A stretch of DNA of 64,000 nucleotides from Codonopsis lanceolata (GCA_013146195.2 CM028383.1:1680579-1744578), one strand, 5' to 3'; positions 36,001-48,665 are shown, counted from the stretch's first letter. Notes: generated from the sequence alone by a model not told the origin. Made by a program: numbers and translations.

Positions 36001-39000
36001 TATCTATATCTTTAGAACTCATGCCCAAACGAATTGGTGTTGTTATTTTATGTTCTTCTTTGATAAACTTAGATGGTATGGAATTAGAAGCTATATATGT
36101 AGGGAAAATGATCTGAAATATAAAAGTTCATTGAGCTGGGCACATGTCCACAGGTCCATGCCAAAATCACATGTCTGAACCAATTCTTAATGCTGATCTA
36201 TGTGCTTCCCGAAATTATCCTTCTGGTTTATGCCTGAAAGAAGCCCTCAGCAAGCCCCCCCCCCCAAAAAAAACACACACTCACACACAAAACTCTCTTC
36301 CTCCATTCTTGATGCTCTATTTTAAGCATGTAATTCGACGATCCATGGAACTACAGCTACAGTTAACTGGTTTTCCTAATGAAGGAAAAGCACAAAAATT
36401 AAGGAAGACAAGAAGGGAAAAGTTATTTTCATTCCAGATTTCATAAGAAATGAATTGATTACATGTGAGCAGATGACGAATTATTTAAAGTATAAGATTT
36501 GTGATTCTACGCCGTACTGGTTATGCGTGTTCTTGCCATTGGCAAACTTCAGGGCTTTGTACTGGGTGATTGCTGCTTATAAAGTACATATTTTGAATTG
36601 AGTGCAGCTGAAAATAAAATATGAATATTTCCTAAAGTGGCGCTTATAAGTGTTAAGTTGCTTGAGTCAACTTAAGTTAGTATACTAGAATGCTTCTTTC
36701 TAATTCTCACCATGTTTATGTCTGTCTGTTTTGTCTTATTTCTCTACATCTGGAGCGTCCTTGTCTTAGACCATTCAACACAATTTAAAGAAGATAAGGC
36801 ATTGGCACGTTCGTACTTTGTGCGGATGCATATTTTATGCCTTGAAGCATGCCCTCATTCAAATTCAAATTAATAATTCTGGATTGTATGTATAATTCAG
36901 TTCATGTTATGTACCTTATTCTGCTTCTAGGATAGTCTTGTTACGTATATGAAATGGCCTATAACTCAACAAGATTATATCTTAACATTTTCTTAGAAGT
37001 AAAGATGCATGAACACCTTGACGATGCTTACTATTTTATCTGTATGTTGGTGACTACTTGGCATTTGACAATGTCACAGTACCATATTGTTGGTGGCTTT
37101 GGTAATGCTTCGATTATCCATTGATGACCTTGGTGCTAATCTCTACATTTGTCATCCTTCTTTTCCTTTGTATCTGTGTGTCTGCCTTTGTTAATCTGTA
37201 GATTTTCATTGTGGTTGAGCCGAGTTTCATGTGCTCATACAGGAATCCGTTCTGTACAGTTGTCAGTATCTCCCATGCATTAATGAACTAGGGTCTATAG
37301 AGTAAATCCTGATATGTCATATGCTGGCCTCATTCTAAAAAATAGTGTTAAAATAAATAGTGGTATGCGAAAGCCTTAGGTTTTTGCCGCAAGCATGTGG
37401 TAAGGATAATATAATACACATTTCTAAGGAATATATGTATCTTATCTCAGTTTGCATCATTCCTATGAACAACCATACACAATAGATTTATTTGATCTGA
37501 CTTTGGATCTCATTCGTCATATTTAGGAATGGGGATACATATGCTGGAGAATATTTTGCAGACAAGATGCATGGGTTTGGCGTTTATAGCTTCGGAAATG
37601 GCCATAGGTATGAAGGAGCCTGGCATGAGGGAAGAAGGCAAGGACTTGGAATGTACTCTTTCAGAAGTGGGGAGACCCAATCTGGGCACTGGCAAAATGG
37701 GATACTCGACATCCCAAGCACCCAGAGCACCACATATCCTGTATCTCCTGTTGCTGTATACCATTCAAAAGTGCTTAATGCAGTGCAGGTACTCCTTTCT
37801 TGATTCTGGTTATCTATAAATGTTGACATATTAAACTTTCTGCATTCTCATTTACTAGTAATTGGAGCGTGCGCATTGCTTGTGCTATTTGATTGTAGAG
37901 GTAGATGTTTAAGATTCCATTTAATTGAATCAAAATCAATAAAAACAAAATAGAGTACAAAAATATTACTTAAAGATTTGAATCTGACCAAAATAAGGGG
38001 AACAGTTAGATAACGATTTCTAGCACCAGTTGAGGGTTTGCAATATGAACTTGGCTCCTCTTAGAGGAGAAATCAAGCCTTCTTTTGGTGAGAAAGTATC
38101 TTCTTCAATAAATTAAATAACATAAATTAAGACAAAGAAGAGGAAGATAAGTAAAGTAAATATTTTGATTTTCTAACTTCCTAATACTGCCAATACAACT
38201 CCCTCTTACTCATAGATTTATGCACACACCCACCCACTCCAATTTCTTATCAATCTTTCTAATTTAGTCCAACTCCCTCTTGCTCTCATAGATTTACGCA
38301 CACACCCACCCACTCCAATTTCTTATCAATCTTTCTAATTTAGTCCAACTCACCTTCCACACCAATCCCTCGCACACTATTAAATCTCAAGATAAGTAAA
38401 GTAAATATTTTGATTTTCTAACTTCCTAATACTGCCAATACAACTCCCTCTTGCTCTCATAGATTTACGCACACACCCACCCACTCCAATTTCTTATCAA
38501 TCTTTCTAATTTAGTCCAACTCACCTTCCACACCAATCCCTCTCACACTATTAAATCTCCTTCCTCCCTCCCTCTTCTGCTTCTTAACCCACCTTCTCCC
38601 TCCCCTTTTTTTCTTTTTTCCTTCCTTTGTGGGCAACACCTATACACCACCAAACAGTGTGATCCTGTAGGGCCAGTCCGCTTAGCCCGAAATGCACATG
38701 GTTCGCATTTTTTCCAACCCTAACCCTTGTCGGTTTTGGTTTAAATGGGTCAGCCCTGCTGTCCTCGGCCCTATTAACATCTCTATTTGAATCCACAATG
38801 AGTTACTTGATAATCTAGTTGGTATACTTAACAATAATTAGATAGTATTCCTTAACACATAGTTAGGTCAACTTTGGATCCTGAAAATTGAAATATTATT
38901 ACAGGACTTCAAAAGAGAACCTCCTGCAATAGTAATAGATGTTGTGCTACATTTTCAAACGACAGTCCCAATTTTCATTCATTGTTATTGATAGAAGCCT

Positions 39001-40497
39001 CAGTAGTCAATATTGGTCTTAATCCATCTCTTGTGATGCCATTTCAAGTTCACTTATCCATTTATAATATTAAAATAAAATGTCCAATTGGATAATTGGA
39101 TATTCAAATCTTTGTGGTTGGATGTTACTTCCTTGAATTAGCCTATTTGTAGAAAAGATTTTATTCTATCTTGGAGACCAAATTCTTGGCCAATTTTATA
39201 TCCGACAGACTACCTGGTTTTTGCATGACACACATTGATCTCTCCTGGTTGAAGTCTTTATGTTGACATGCCATGTCGTTAGGAAAGCTATGGACTGGGG
39301 CCAAAAGTGAGCTGTATTCTTTGTGGACATTCTTCAAGTTCTTCCAAATGATGGTGGCACGGTTAAGTGAAGATCTAGATGGCAGCCTAAAGGCTTGGAG
39401 AGTCGACATACATAATCTATTTTTGTAAAAAACTTTGGGAAAGGAAATTAATGGCTACTGAAAATGAGAGGGTCGGAACCTTCTTCTGACAAGTCAGTAT
39501 TATACGCTTCTTGAGCGCTTCCCACATTTATGTTATGTTGTTGGACAGTACTTGAAAAAGAATCTTAGATCAGTTTGAAGTCAAAGGGACATTGCTTAAT
39601 ATTTTTATTTGTTGATAATTGAAGTTTTATTCATTAGACTGATAGGGAAATGTACAATAAGGTGAAAGCTAGGGTAAGGCATAAACCTTATAGGTGTGTA
39701 AGCTTTTTAGGTATTCATATTTTCTATGTAAGGATTATAAAATGATATAAGAAGAATAAAAGGTTGTTTGACACTTGGGCTTAATATCTAGTACTTTTGA
39801 TGAGCATAGCAATAGCTTACATTTAAATAGGTAGGGAAAGTCAACCAATATGTTTTAGGTGATAAGATTTCATTCATTTTGAATTGAAGTTTTATTTTGT
39901 ATCAACTTTTAAAATAAATAAAACTCAAAAATCACAGTCACCCTGGTCCTTGTTCGATATTTTGATGAGAAAGCTAACTTTGTGTCTCCATTTCTCTTTC
40001 CAAATTTTCTCTTAAGCTTTTTCTGGATCTAGAAATTTTTGAGGGATGTGGAAGGGAAAGGAAAGTTCATGATTGAAGTTCTTGAGATAACTGCCGTATG
40101 TTACGGAAAAGAAACTAACTGCTTCAAAACTCTCACTTTGTCTACCCATCTTTTCCCTTGAGGAATCCTAGATTGTGACAGCCTTAAGTTCTAATTTGAA
40201 GTATTATTATGAGTGTGATGTTTGATCTTCTACTTCTATGGATTAATTGAAAGAGTTTCTGATGGGATCTTTCTGTTCTATCAGGAAGCTAGACGAGCAG
40301 CAGAAAGAGCTTATGATGTGTCGAAGGTCGATGAAAGAGTGAGCAGGGCAGTAGCAGCAGCTAACAGAGCAGCCAATGCAGCAAGAGTAGCAGCCGTGAA
40401 GGCCGTGCAAAAACAAATGCACCACCGGAGTGGCAGCGATGACATTCCATTGCCTGTAGTGCAAGACTTGCATTTATCAGCACAGTTATCTGTCTAA
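33014..40497 (+). CDS. MORN-repeat membrane protein, with an apparent N-terminal frameshift
   Basis: Exons 33014-34136, 37527-37788 and 40285-40497 are joined by GT-AG introns. The body is clear: a Ser/Thr/Pro-rich N-terminal region, two hydrophobic segments (about 33511-33642, FILLLSLPFFYFLVSH and FLSAFAFSAALLFSLNLAL) that look membrane-spanning, then seven full and one partial MORN repeats of about 23 residues (YEGEFHKGK, YEGDWVDGK, YRGQYRQGL, YAGEWSNGQ, YVGEFKWGV, YAGEYFADK, YEGAWHEGR), and an Ala/Arg-rich helical C-terminus. The exon 1-2 junction falls on a repeat boundary. Plant relatives are often labelled SET7/9-like because of the MORN repeats, but no SET domain is present. MORN repeats commonly bind membranes or lipids; function is unknown here. 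The frame of the body has no ATG before the repeats and meets TAA at 33076; the likely start MHQKKSEVQIG at 33014 is in another frame, so a 1-2 base shift lies between about 33079 and 33220. Confidence 0.82.
34208..35480 (+). repeat. Diverged tandem duplication in MORN gene intron 1
   Basis: 34208-34482 and 34992-35258 align over most of their length (GTAATGAATGCTTTGCTTGTG, GTGATAGTTTCAT.AAGTTTTGGAT, GTATCTTGTAAGATAT). The similarity resumes at about 34815-34880 and 35405-35465 (TTGCTCTCTGC.ACC.C.TTT..CCAA). This suggests one duplicated segment of roughly 0.7 kb with indels. Confidence 0.7.
38145..38570 (+). repeat. Nested tandem repeats in MORN gene intron 2
   Basis: A unit starting GATAAGTAAAGTAAATATTTTG occurs at 38145 and 38391 (spacing 246 bp). 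Within it a roughly 72-bp unit (CAACTCCCTCTTGCTCTCATAG...AATTTAGTC) occurs three times: twice in the first large unit, once in the second. Copies are almost identical, so the duplications are recent. Confidence 0.85.
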
Positions 40498-43400
40498 ACC
40501 TTACTTACCAGTAGAAGGATCATGACAAGAAGATGATTATTCCTTTTGATTTTCTTCTTCGTGTTTTTTTTTTTTGTTACATTATGCAAATTTTTCTTTC
40601 CTTGAGAGCCTACTAATAGGGAATGTGTCTGCGGAAACGGAAGTTTCTAATAGCCGAGAGGTGGAGTTTTCCAAGCAGATTGGTGTCTTTTGCACCAATT
40701 CTGTGCTCGGGATAGAGAGTTGATGGGGATCAACGATCAGTCTTTACAAGTTTACGTTTTTTTTTTTTTAAATTGGGTCTTGTAAAGTTAGGTAGGTGAG
40801 TGCTGGCGCTAATGGGAAACCTAATCCCTGCCAGCCGTTGTATGTGTATTAATCACTGGTAAGAACTCAACTGGCTACTGTTGTAACCTCACCTGTTCAA
40901 TGTTTATGTTATATGTGTGCGTGCACGGGCTCGTGTGCTGATGCAAGGTTGTAAAAATGAGAGCCATATGCCATTCTCCATTCTGTTTTCATTTTGCTTC
41001 CATTTTTGGGTTCTTTTAAATTACATTATAAGAGCTAATGATGCTCTCGAGGCTTAAGTTAAAAATTTAATCTTCAAAAGGTTACTATTATTACTAAGTG
41101 AAGTGTGAAGTGTGAAATGTGTTGGTTGAAGCAAGTTTGTGATGGTGAGACTTAAACTCTCCCGGCCTGCATGTGAGAGATTAGGTGCTCCTCAGCTCTC
41201 ATTGGTATGATGTTTTTGTGCCCAGACAGGCTCAGACTTACTCATGAACTGCTTGAAGGCATCCAGAAATGGCATCCTCGTATCGAGGAATGTTGTAGAT
41301 AGCTACATTGACTCTAGCTTTCACAATTGCTCCTGGAAAAGGCATCAACCTAACAACTTGATTGTTTTATAGAGTTCTCATAAAAGAAAAGGAGGCCAGA
41401 AACCTATTACTGTCCTTGTTTGATCTGTAAATTGTGTTCTGCTGCAAAAAGAAACCAGTGACATGTTTGACAAATTCCGACTTGAGCTGCCAGATGGTTA
41501 AAAAGGAAGTGTACAGTCATTGAGGAGGAAAATGAGTGAACCTTCCCCATAACATCAGAAGCGCCTGCAAAGTTTCTGTGAATGCTGGATTTCGATATTG
41601 AAGATGGAATAACAAGCTCAGGCATGCATTTGAATCTGGTTAGCTATGCATTAGGTTTGCCACTAATTCTACAACTAAGCTCTTTTACTAAAACACATTT
41701 GGTCTTCACCAAAGCTTAGTTGTAGTAACCTAACATTTTTGTTTGGAGAGTTGGGTGCTTTGGGAAGATCCCCATTATAACCCAAATTTAAATGGGTCGA
41801 AACAGGTCGAGTCAAAATGGGTAATATGTCATAACGGGTTGACCCGTTTGACCCACAAATTTTCATAAAAATACATTTATTTTATAAAGTAAAAAAATAA
41901 TGGAACCAAATGAGTAACGGATTCGACCCACTTTAATACGACCCAAATCAACCCGTAATTTTTTGTTGATTGAAATAGGGTAACCCGTTATAACTCAATT
42001 TAATGAAAAAAATTTATTTCTCACAAAAGAAAAATGACAACAATGATAATTAAATAATAAAATATATTTGTCAATGGTATAGAAAGCAATTGGCGAAAAA
42101 AATATCTAACCCCTAATCTAACCTATCTGGTATAGACTATTACCATTGCCAGCCCACACATACAAGTTGATACAACTATACAAGCCACCAGACTCTCCGC
42201 ACACATCATTCATGATCGATCCCATCCGTCCTTTTTTTTCTTTTTTTTGACTTTCACCCCCTTTCTTTCTTTACTTTCGCTTTCTCTTCCGGTTCCTTAT
42301 TTTTCAATTTCTTCTTCTTCTTCTTCCTAGTTCCCTCCTTCCCAGCATCTCCTTCGTTCTCCTCGTCGCCGCCGTTAAATTTTTTTTTTTCATTTCTGCT
42401 AAGGACATTAATTTGATGTTTAGGCTACTTGTTGATATTTAAATCCACTTGCAGGAGTAAGTATTTTCAAAGGATCATTAAGGACTAATTCAACCCCCCA
42501 CTAGTTCACCAAACCAAATTCAAAATTTCAAACTCAATAATTCAAGTAATCGAATAGAAATCAGATGTGTGGAAGCAAGGGAGAGAGCCTACCAAGGTCG
42601 GACAACGACGGTGATGAGGTGGAGGTGGTAGAGGCAGAACAGTAACGCGATGGAGATTCTAGTGAACGCCGGAGAAAGGGGATTTCTTAGGTTCAACAGG
42701 TTTAGCGTTGGATCCGGAAGAAGTGATCGAAGATGGAGCTTGGTCGGAGAGGGAGAGAAGAGGAAGACGGAGACGGAGACGGGGAGAAAGGGATCCAGAA
42801 CGACAAGCTTGGAAACTAGAAACATTCGGGAAATCAGGTTTATCGGGTTACGTCTTCAAAATGCACTCTTGACCCGTTAATTTATTCGTATTTACCCACA
42901 TATGTTAATGGGTTAGGTTGGGTAAAAGTCTGGTTGGGTCAGGTCAAGTCCTAAGTCAGGATTGACACCCCTATTAGAAACTATCAAGAGTGTTGATGAA
43001 GGCAAGGGGAAGGTGAAGTCCAAGAAGAATAAAAAGGGTAAAGGAAGTCGGTCCATCTACTTTTTTCTTCGCTAGAGAGAGAGAGAGAAAGGAGACCTAG
43101 GTTTTGTGGGTTGGGAAGGGAAGGGTAAAATAGGTCAAAGGAAGTGATGTGTACTGAATAATGTGAAAAATTTAATAAAATGATAGGATGCAAATAAAAT
43201 TGAGGTGTAAAAAGTATAACGATGTTGTGTGGTTAGCCTCGTCCTATTTTTTTCCTCCCTATTCCTACTCTATAGTATGAAGTTACGAACCATGTTTCTC
43301 TCCCAGCCTAGAGGTGTAGAACCAAACATCAAATTAGGGATGTACTACACCTCGAATGATTGATATGGGAGGTTGAATCTCAGGGTTGAACCATGTGTCT

Positions 43401-43847
43401 CGCAGCAAACCTTATATGCAATATGCAGTTTCACTGTTAAAGTGATGCAATAAAGACATACTCCTCGAATGATTGATATGGGAGTACTATTACATCAATG
43501 TTCAAGCAGCTGCTAGAACAAGTTGCCAAACACAAATGGTGGATTATCATCGCATGGGTGAAACCAGCCACAATTCAATTGATAAATGTATATAACTTGA
43601 TTCAAGCATATAACTTGTGAGGAAGAATTGTGAAAATGATTGCATGTTAACTAAATACATGGCACCAACTTCCAAAATCAAGTAGGGCTGAATCACATAG
43701 ATGATAAATGTATAGAAAATCTTGAACTTGTGCAACTTTCATAAGATCCAAGTCTAAATAAAAACAGGAACAATTGGTATTAACTAAACAAAAAGTTCCA
43801 AACACGGGGTTTAAAAAGATGGAACTAATCCACTTCAACTAGGCAAT
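40498..43847. other. 3' flank of MORN gene and intergenic region
   Basis: No gene supported. Bases 41760-42000 are rich in GGGTTGACCCGTTTGACCC-type phrases, and 42900-42973 in GGGTTAGGTTGGGT...GTCAGGATTGACACCCCTA. ATTGACACCCCTA (42961-42973) resembles a hAT terminus, so 41.7-43.0 kb may be a decayed non-autonomous transposon with a lost left end. Small open frames at 42589-42880 lie within it and look incidental. 43340-43390 and 43460-43500 share TCGAATGATTGATATGGGAG. Confidence 0.4.
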
Positions 43848-45545
43848 TTAATTCTCTGTCTGCTCCCTCAGCCTACGAATGGTACTCCTAACGGTAACGG
43901 CACTAGCAGTGCTGTCAAAAAGAAAACAGAACAGTGTAGCATTAGTATAATAACAAGAACAAACAAAAAAGAAGTAAGATATGGGAATTCAAATCATTAC
44001 TTCAATGTATAAGCACCACCAGCTTTGACCTTGCCACAGTCCTTGCATCCCCAAATTCCAACAGCCTTCCTTTTCACAGCGTACTGTAACAGGGCAGCTT
44101 GAATTAAAAAACATAGGTACACTAAATACATCTAAAAAATAGACAACTGAAGTAGAAAGAGATACATACCTTCCCGCAGAACTCACAGAAGTATTTGCTG
44201 TGCTGACTTACTTCCATTTTCTTAATCTGCTTCCGCAGACTAGCTCCATAACGTGTACCTAAAACATCACTCATGCAAATCAGAAACAAAGGCCAGAACC
44301 AGAAGATGCAAGCATGCTTGGGTACACTCAAAACTCACAAACAAACCACCCACTTCTTCCCAACTAGAAAAGGTTAAAAAGAGAAAAAGCCTTTCTTCAT
44401 CATAGAAAATAGATTACCCAACAACTATATTGTTGTGAACATAGGACTACTGATTTCCTCCACTAAACAACTTCCATATTCATAGCAACCATATCAAAAT
44501 AGTTTTTGCATGGGCTGAGGGCCATTTCCACAAGCTTGAACCAATTTGGATGATAAAGACTTTGCTTCTCAACTTATGATTCACTTCATAACTTTAAAAG
44601 ACAAGAATGATAACACAGCAAAATAACAAGTTAAAACAAAAGGAAAACAAAATCGAGTATGCTAAGCACATACCGTACTTCCCAACGATACCAGCCTTCT
44701 TGGTTCTTTTGGTCTGTGAGTCAAAAATCACAATAAAGCAACTGCATTAAAGACCAAGCATCCAAAGTGGCTCCCAAATACAAAAGAACCCAATGAGAAG
44801 GGATCCAAGGCAAGCTATGGTAAGATATCCAAAGTTTATAGAGTGAAAAAAATTAGAAGTTTCAAAATTCTAAGTCTATTAAGCAATTATTAGACCAAAA
44901 AACTGACAAGTCACGAACTTTACTCCAAAAGGCCAAAACAAAGTTCTACACCTCATGGGACAGACAGTAAGTTCAGTACTATTTATTCACCCCTCAACCT
45001 TCCAGAGGCAGCTGAATCTCATAACTACAATGAAGCAATAAGTCAAGATATACACCAAACCACCAAAAAGCAACATACATCTGGAGGAGCCGACAACCCT
45101 TAAAAACAGATCAATATGAAGCTTGAACATCAAAAGCATTTCTTAAACACATGCATCACCAATTTCTAATAAATGTAACTTCCAAAGTTTTCGAATACCT
45201 ACCAACTAGGTCAATTTTCTACAAAATCCAAATCATTTGAATTATACTACAGGTCTATAACATCGTCTTTTAACTGCCACTGGAACGACTTTAATGCCCT
45301 CGCCCAATTGGGTCAAAAGAGAGCAAAGCGTGGTAAACGATATTTAACCCTTGATGTTACACAATCTTCCTCTACAATACAAAAATTTGGGAGTTCTACG
45401 CCTAAACCCTAAATAAGTAATGCAAGTTCAAATGAAAAATGTTCATAAATGAAATCAGCTCAAAGAAACTTCAAATCTACCAGAAAGATGAAAATTAAAC
45501 AACTTCAAGATTATCATTCAGAGAAGTATACAAGAAGGGTACCAT
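43848..45545 (-). CDS. RPL37A: 60S ribosomal protein L37a (eL43)
   Basis: Five coding exons on the minus strand: 45543-45545 (only ATG), 44674-44713, 44170-44258, 44001-44083 and 43848-43911. They total 279 bases, 92 aa plus stop, the usual length of the family. The product begins MTKRTKKAGIVGKYGTRYG, and its zinc finger is complete (Cys39, Cys42, Cys57, Cys60). The C-terminus is RRLREQTEN. The protein is a structural part of the large cytosolic ribosomal subunit, binding rRNA. All introns are GT-AG; intron 1 (829 bp) begins directly after the start codon. The start is fixed because ATG followed by GTACCC is the only ATG-donor combination that restores the conserved N-terminus. Confidence 0.97.
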
Positions 45546-45605
45546 TTTGGGAAGCTCCGGGATGTCAACTGAGACGGACGGGGGGTTTGAGAAGGAAGAA
45601 GCAAA

Positions 45606-45726
45606 ACCCTAAATTTTCAGTGTCTCAGAGAAATCCGATTTCTGAGCCGTTAAGAACATTATATAATCCCCTCAAAATGGGTCGTTTGGGCTTGCCCTAG
45701 CCCATAAATAAGTTTAACCCAGCCCA
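45606..45726 (-). promoter_or_regulatory. Telo box and site II motifs of the eL43 promoter
   Basis: AAACCCTAA lies at about 45604-45613. TGGGCT/AGCCCA (site II, TGGGCY) lies at 45687-45692, 45699-45704 and 45721-45726. The pairing of telo box and site II elements just upstream of the start is a known mark of plant ribosomal protein genes and couples them to proliferation through TCP factors. Confidence 0.75.
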
Positions 45727-46800
45727 CGTATGCTTGTCTACTCTCTTCTTCTTTTGTCTGAATAAATTCGGACGATCTACTCTCATAAGTTATCAGCCGT
45801 TAGCATACATTTTTAATCGAAAAAGTCATTTTTTGGGCTAGGCAAGCCCATAAATAAGTTTAAATAATTGGGTCGGTCCTATGAGATAAAATTATAAACT
45901 TTTCAGTCTACTTTGTTTTATTCAATCAGGTAAAGAATTATTTTGGAGGTAAAATGTCGAAGATACTCTTAGTGAATAAAAGACACGCATATAAAGCTCA
46001 TGCCCGAAATTGGGCATCGCAATGCAAAATTTGGGCCTCACAATAGACAATTGAAATCTGTCAAAAATTGAGCATCACAATGCTAAAATCATGTATCGCG
46101 ATAAACAAAATTAAATATTTGGAAGGCATCGTTTCTTTCCTCTCATTAATGTCTCTCTCTCTCTTTCTACTATATTTTCAACTAGACTTTCTTATGGACT
46201 CGCTGTCTTCCACTTCCTTTTGTCCAACCAATAACAAATAATTAAGGCACACTAATCTTATAATATGGAAATTCTACAATCCCGTCTATATCTCCCCACA
46301 ATTATACCCATTATACAGAAATTCTGAATCATTTTCCTTCACACTAATCTTATAATATGCACTCCCGAGCTCTTCTTTAGTGGCAAAATGGGTGTAGTCC
46401 TATCGTAAGGGTCAGAGCCCACCCCAGGATATCAAAATTGGGCATCGATTTTGGATTCCAAATCAAGATGTGGGTGTGTTGATCATGGTAACGATGCCCA
46501 CATCATAGGCAACGATTCCCACATCATTAATCATCTTATCATTTTCCTATTTGACCATTTTCTTTTCTCAAGTCCTAAAAATTAATCATCTTATCATTAA
46601 ATATTTTATTATTTTTCAATATATATCTTTTTCAATTTTATTTGTTCAACTATTCTAGCACAATAACTTAGGGTATTTAATAATGATATACTCATCAACC
46701 TACACAATTTCTTAATATGCGTGCATTATCTTAAAATGACACTTATTTTTAAATTGAATGTAGTAAGGATTCTCACTTTTTGCATAGTTTTATACTTTTA
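45727..46800. other. Intergenic region
   Basis: No gene. Bases 45836-45868 (GGGCTAGGCAAGCCCATAAATAAGTTTA) repeat, with the core inverted, the site II block at 45688-45716. CACACTAATCTTATAATATG occurs at 46246 and 46342. TTGGGCATCGCAATGC.AAAATT-type phrases repeat near 46010-46090. The rest is AT-rich. Confidence 0.4.
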
Positions 46801-46832
46801 CTAGTTATGGAGCCCGTGCTTCACACGGGTTC
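46801..46832 (-). mobile_element. Helitron-like 3' terminus
   Basis: The minus strand reads ACCCGTG-TGAAG-CACGGGCTCCATAACTAG and then T. A short GC-rich hairpin about 11 bases before a CTAG end next to T is the 3' structure of plant Helitrons. The 5' TC end was not located, so the length of the element is unknown; the Mutator-like element starting at 46911 would be nested in it. Confidence 0.55.
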
Positions 46833-46910
46833 TTTTGATAATAATACTACTATAATTTTTAAATGTGACATACATTTTTTCTTTTGGTAATAGTAGTAGT
46901 ATAATTTTTA

Positions 46911-48544
46911 GGCCAAAATATGAAAAACACCCCAAAGTAACCACCCAATCACATAATGCCCCCAATGTTAAAATTTTCCCAATTTCATACCCAATCTTAC
47001 CATTTGTCTCAGTTAGGACCCTTCCGTTAATGATCGTTAGAAATGCTAAGAGATGAGGAGTCATTTTGGTCATTTGATTCGAGGGCAAAGTGGGATTTGG
47101 TTATATTTCATCATTTAGTTGATATTTAAGATATTTTTAAGTGAAAAATGGTTTTATAATTCAAAATTATTTGTAATTATTAAAAATTATAATTCAAAAT
47201 TATTTTAAAAACCAAAAGATTAACTACCACAATTATTTTTAAGTGAAAAATTTTAAAAAATTTTAAAAAATTATTTTTAAGTGAATATTTGATATAACTA
47301 CCATAATATTAAACCGAGTTTTTAACCAAAATATTGTAGTTTTAATTAAATATTCCTAAACTATAGTATTTCTTAATCTAATTCTCAAATTGTGGTACTA
47401 TCAAAAATACTAATGATATAAGGGTACCAATGTAATTAGCTAACTACAAATTTTAAACCCCTCCTTCCCCGTTTCATTCCCTTCCGTTCAACACGGTGCC
47501 ACCGCATCTCCCTTTACCGGCAAATCACTTGTTTTTTTGTTGTTGTTTGGATCGAGTTTTCGAGGGAACTGATCAAAGTCCTCGGCACCGGTGTCAGAAG
47601 GTGATTGGAGATGCGGGGATTATGAATCGATTTTTACTAGGTGTGTAGAAGGCTGGATCTTGGCCGAATTGTTGATGGAGATCGTTGGGGCACAGAGAGA
47701 AAGAAAGAATCGAGGCCGGATTTGAACTTGGGTTTGGGGGAGAGAAGTCGTCGGATCCAGAGCAAGAGTGACGGCGACTATGGTGGGTGATGTGGCTAGA
47801 GGCCGGCGGCTAGGGTGGATAAGGAGACTTGCCGGACGTGGGAGAGATGGTGGAGGCGAAGGAGCCTGGTTCACTGGATCTGAGTGAAGACGGAGCGGAG
47901 TCGGCGATGGATAAACGGCAAGAGGGGTTGCTTGGTTGGTAAAGACGAAGGAGAGAAGTACGGAGCCAACTAAAGATGAAGATTGGGGCTGGAATAGATC
48001 AGCTTGGAGATGGGACTGATTGCTTGAGGTTGGACGGTCGGAGATGGCGGAGCACTTGCGAAGGGTCGCCACCTGACTAGGATTTAGCTTGGAGATGGGG
48101 TTGAATACAATTATTTTAAAAAATTGTAATTCAAAATTATTTTAAAAATCAAAATATTAACTAAATGTATATACCTATCCCACATATGCAAGTTCAATTA
48201 ATGATAAAAATTAATTATTAACCAAATCTCACTATTACATTGTTTTTAATTTTTTAAAAATAATATAATTTTTCAAAAAAAAATATTTTGATTGTTATAA
48301 AACCATTTTTCACTTAAAATATCTTAAATATCAACTAAATGATGAACTATAACTCAATCCCACTTTGCCCCCCGAATCAAATGACCAAAATGATCCATCA
48401 TCCGTTAGTATTTCTAACGGTCATTAACGGGAGGGTCCGAATTGGGACAAATAGTAAGATTGGGTATGAAGTTGGGAAAATTTTAACATTTGGGGGCATT
48501 ATGGGATTGGATGGTTATTTTGGGGTGTTTATCATATTTTGACC
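46911..48544. mobile_element. Second Mutator-like element with long terminal inverted repeats
   Basis: The left GGCCAAAATATGAAAAACACCCC and the inverted right GGTCAAAATATGATAAACACCCC start inverted repeats that run for roughly 250 bp (through CATACCCAATCTTAC, TTAATGACCGTTAGAAAT, TTTGGTCATTTGATTCG and AAGTGAAAAATGGTTTTATAA). A perfect 9-bp target duplication TAATTTTTA lies at 46902-46910 and 48545-48553. No transposase. The GC-rich interior (about 47460-48110) contrasts with the AT-rich flanks and may be captured sequence. Confidence 0.88.
47620..48072 (-). other. Open frame in the Mutator-like element, possibly captured sequence
   Basis: A 150-codon minus-strand open frame starting at GTG, rich in Ser, Pro, Leu and Thr, coincides with the GC-rich interior of the element. 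I recognise no domain. The base composition differs sharply from the flanks, so this may be a captured exon in either orientation, or a chance frame favoured by GC content. Confidence 0.25.
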
Positions 48545-48617
48545 TAATTTTTAAAATTTTAGGCATTATAATTTAAATGTTGGAATATAAAACCAACATT
48601 ATTTTATAACAAATGTG

Positions 48618-48619
<2 letters not shown>

Positions 48620-48659
<40 letters not shown>
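48620..48659. repeat. (AT)n microsatellite
   Basis: Uninterrupted alternating A and T for about 40 bases, in the AT-rich stretch between the Mutator-like element and the inverted LTR piece. Confidence 0.95.

Positions 48660-48665
<6 letters not shown>

Noticed and set aside
36144..36446. 100-codon frame in MORN intron 1
   Set aside because: It crosses C, A and CA homopolymer-like runs, has no domain, and lies in an intron.
41760..42973. A complete hAT transposon
   Set aside because: Only a right-end-like ATTGACACCCCTA is visible; no matching left end or target duplication was found, so it is mentioned only as possible.
45449..45700. 83-codon plus-strand frame over the eL43 leader
   Set aside because: It overlaps the start and promoter of eL43 on the opposite strand and has no recognisable features.
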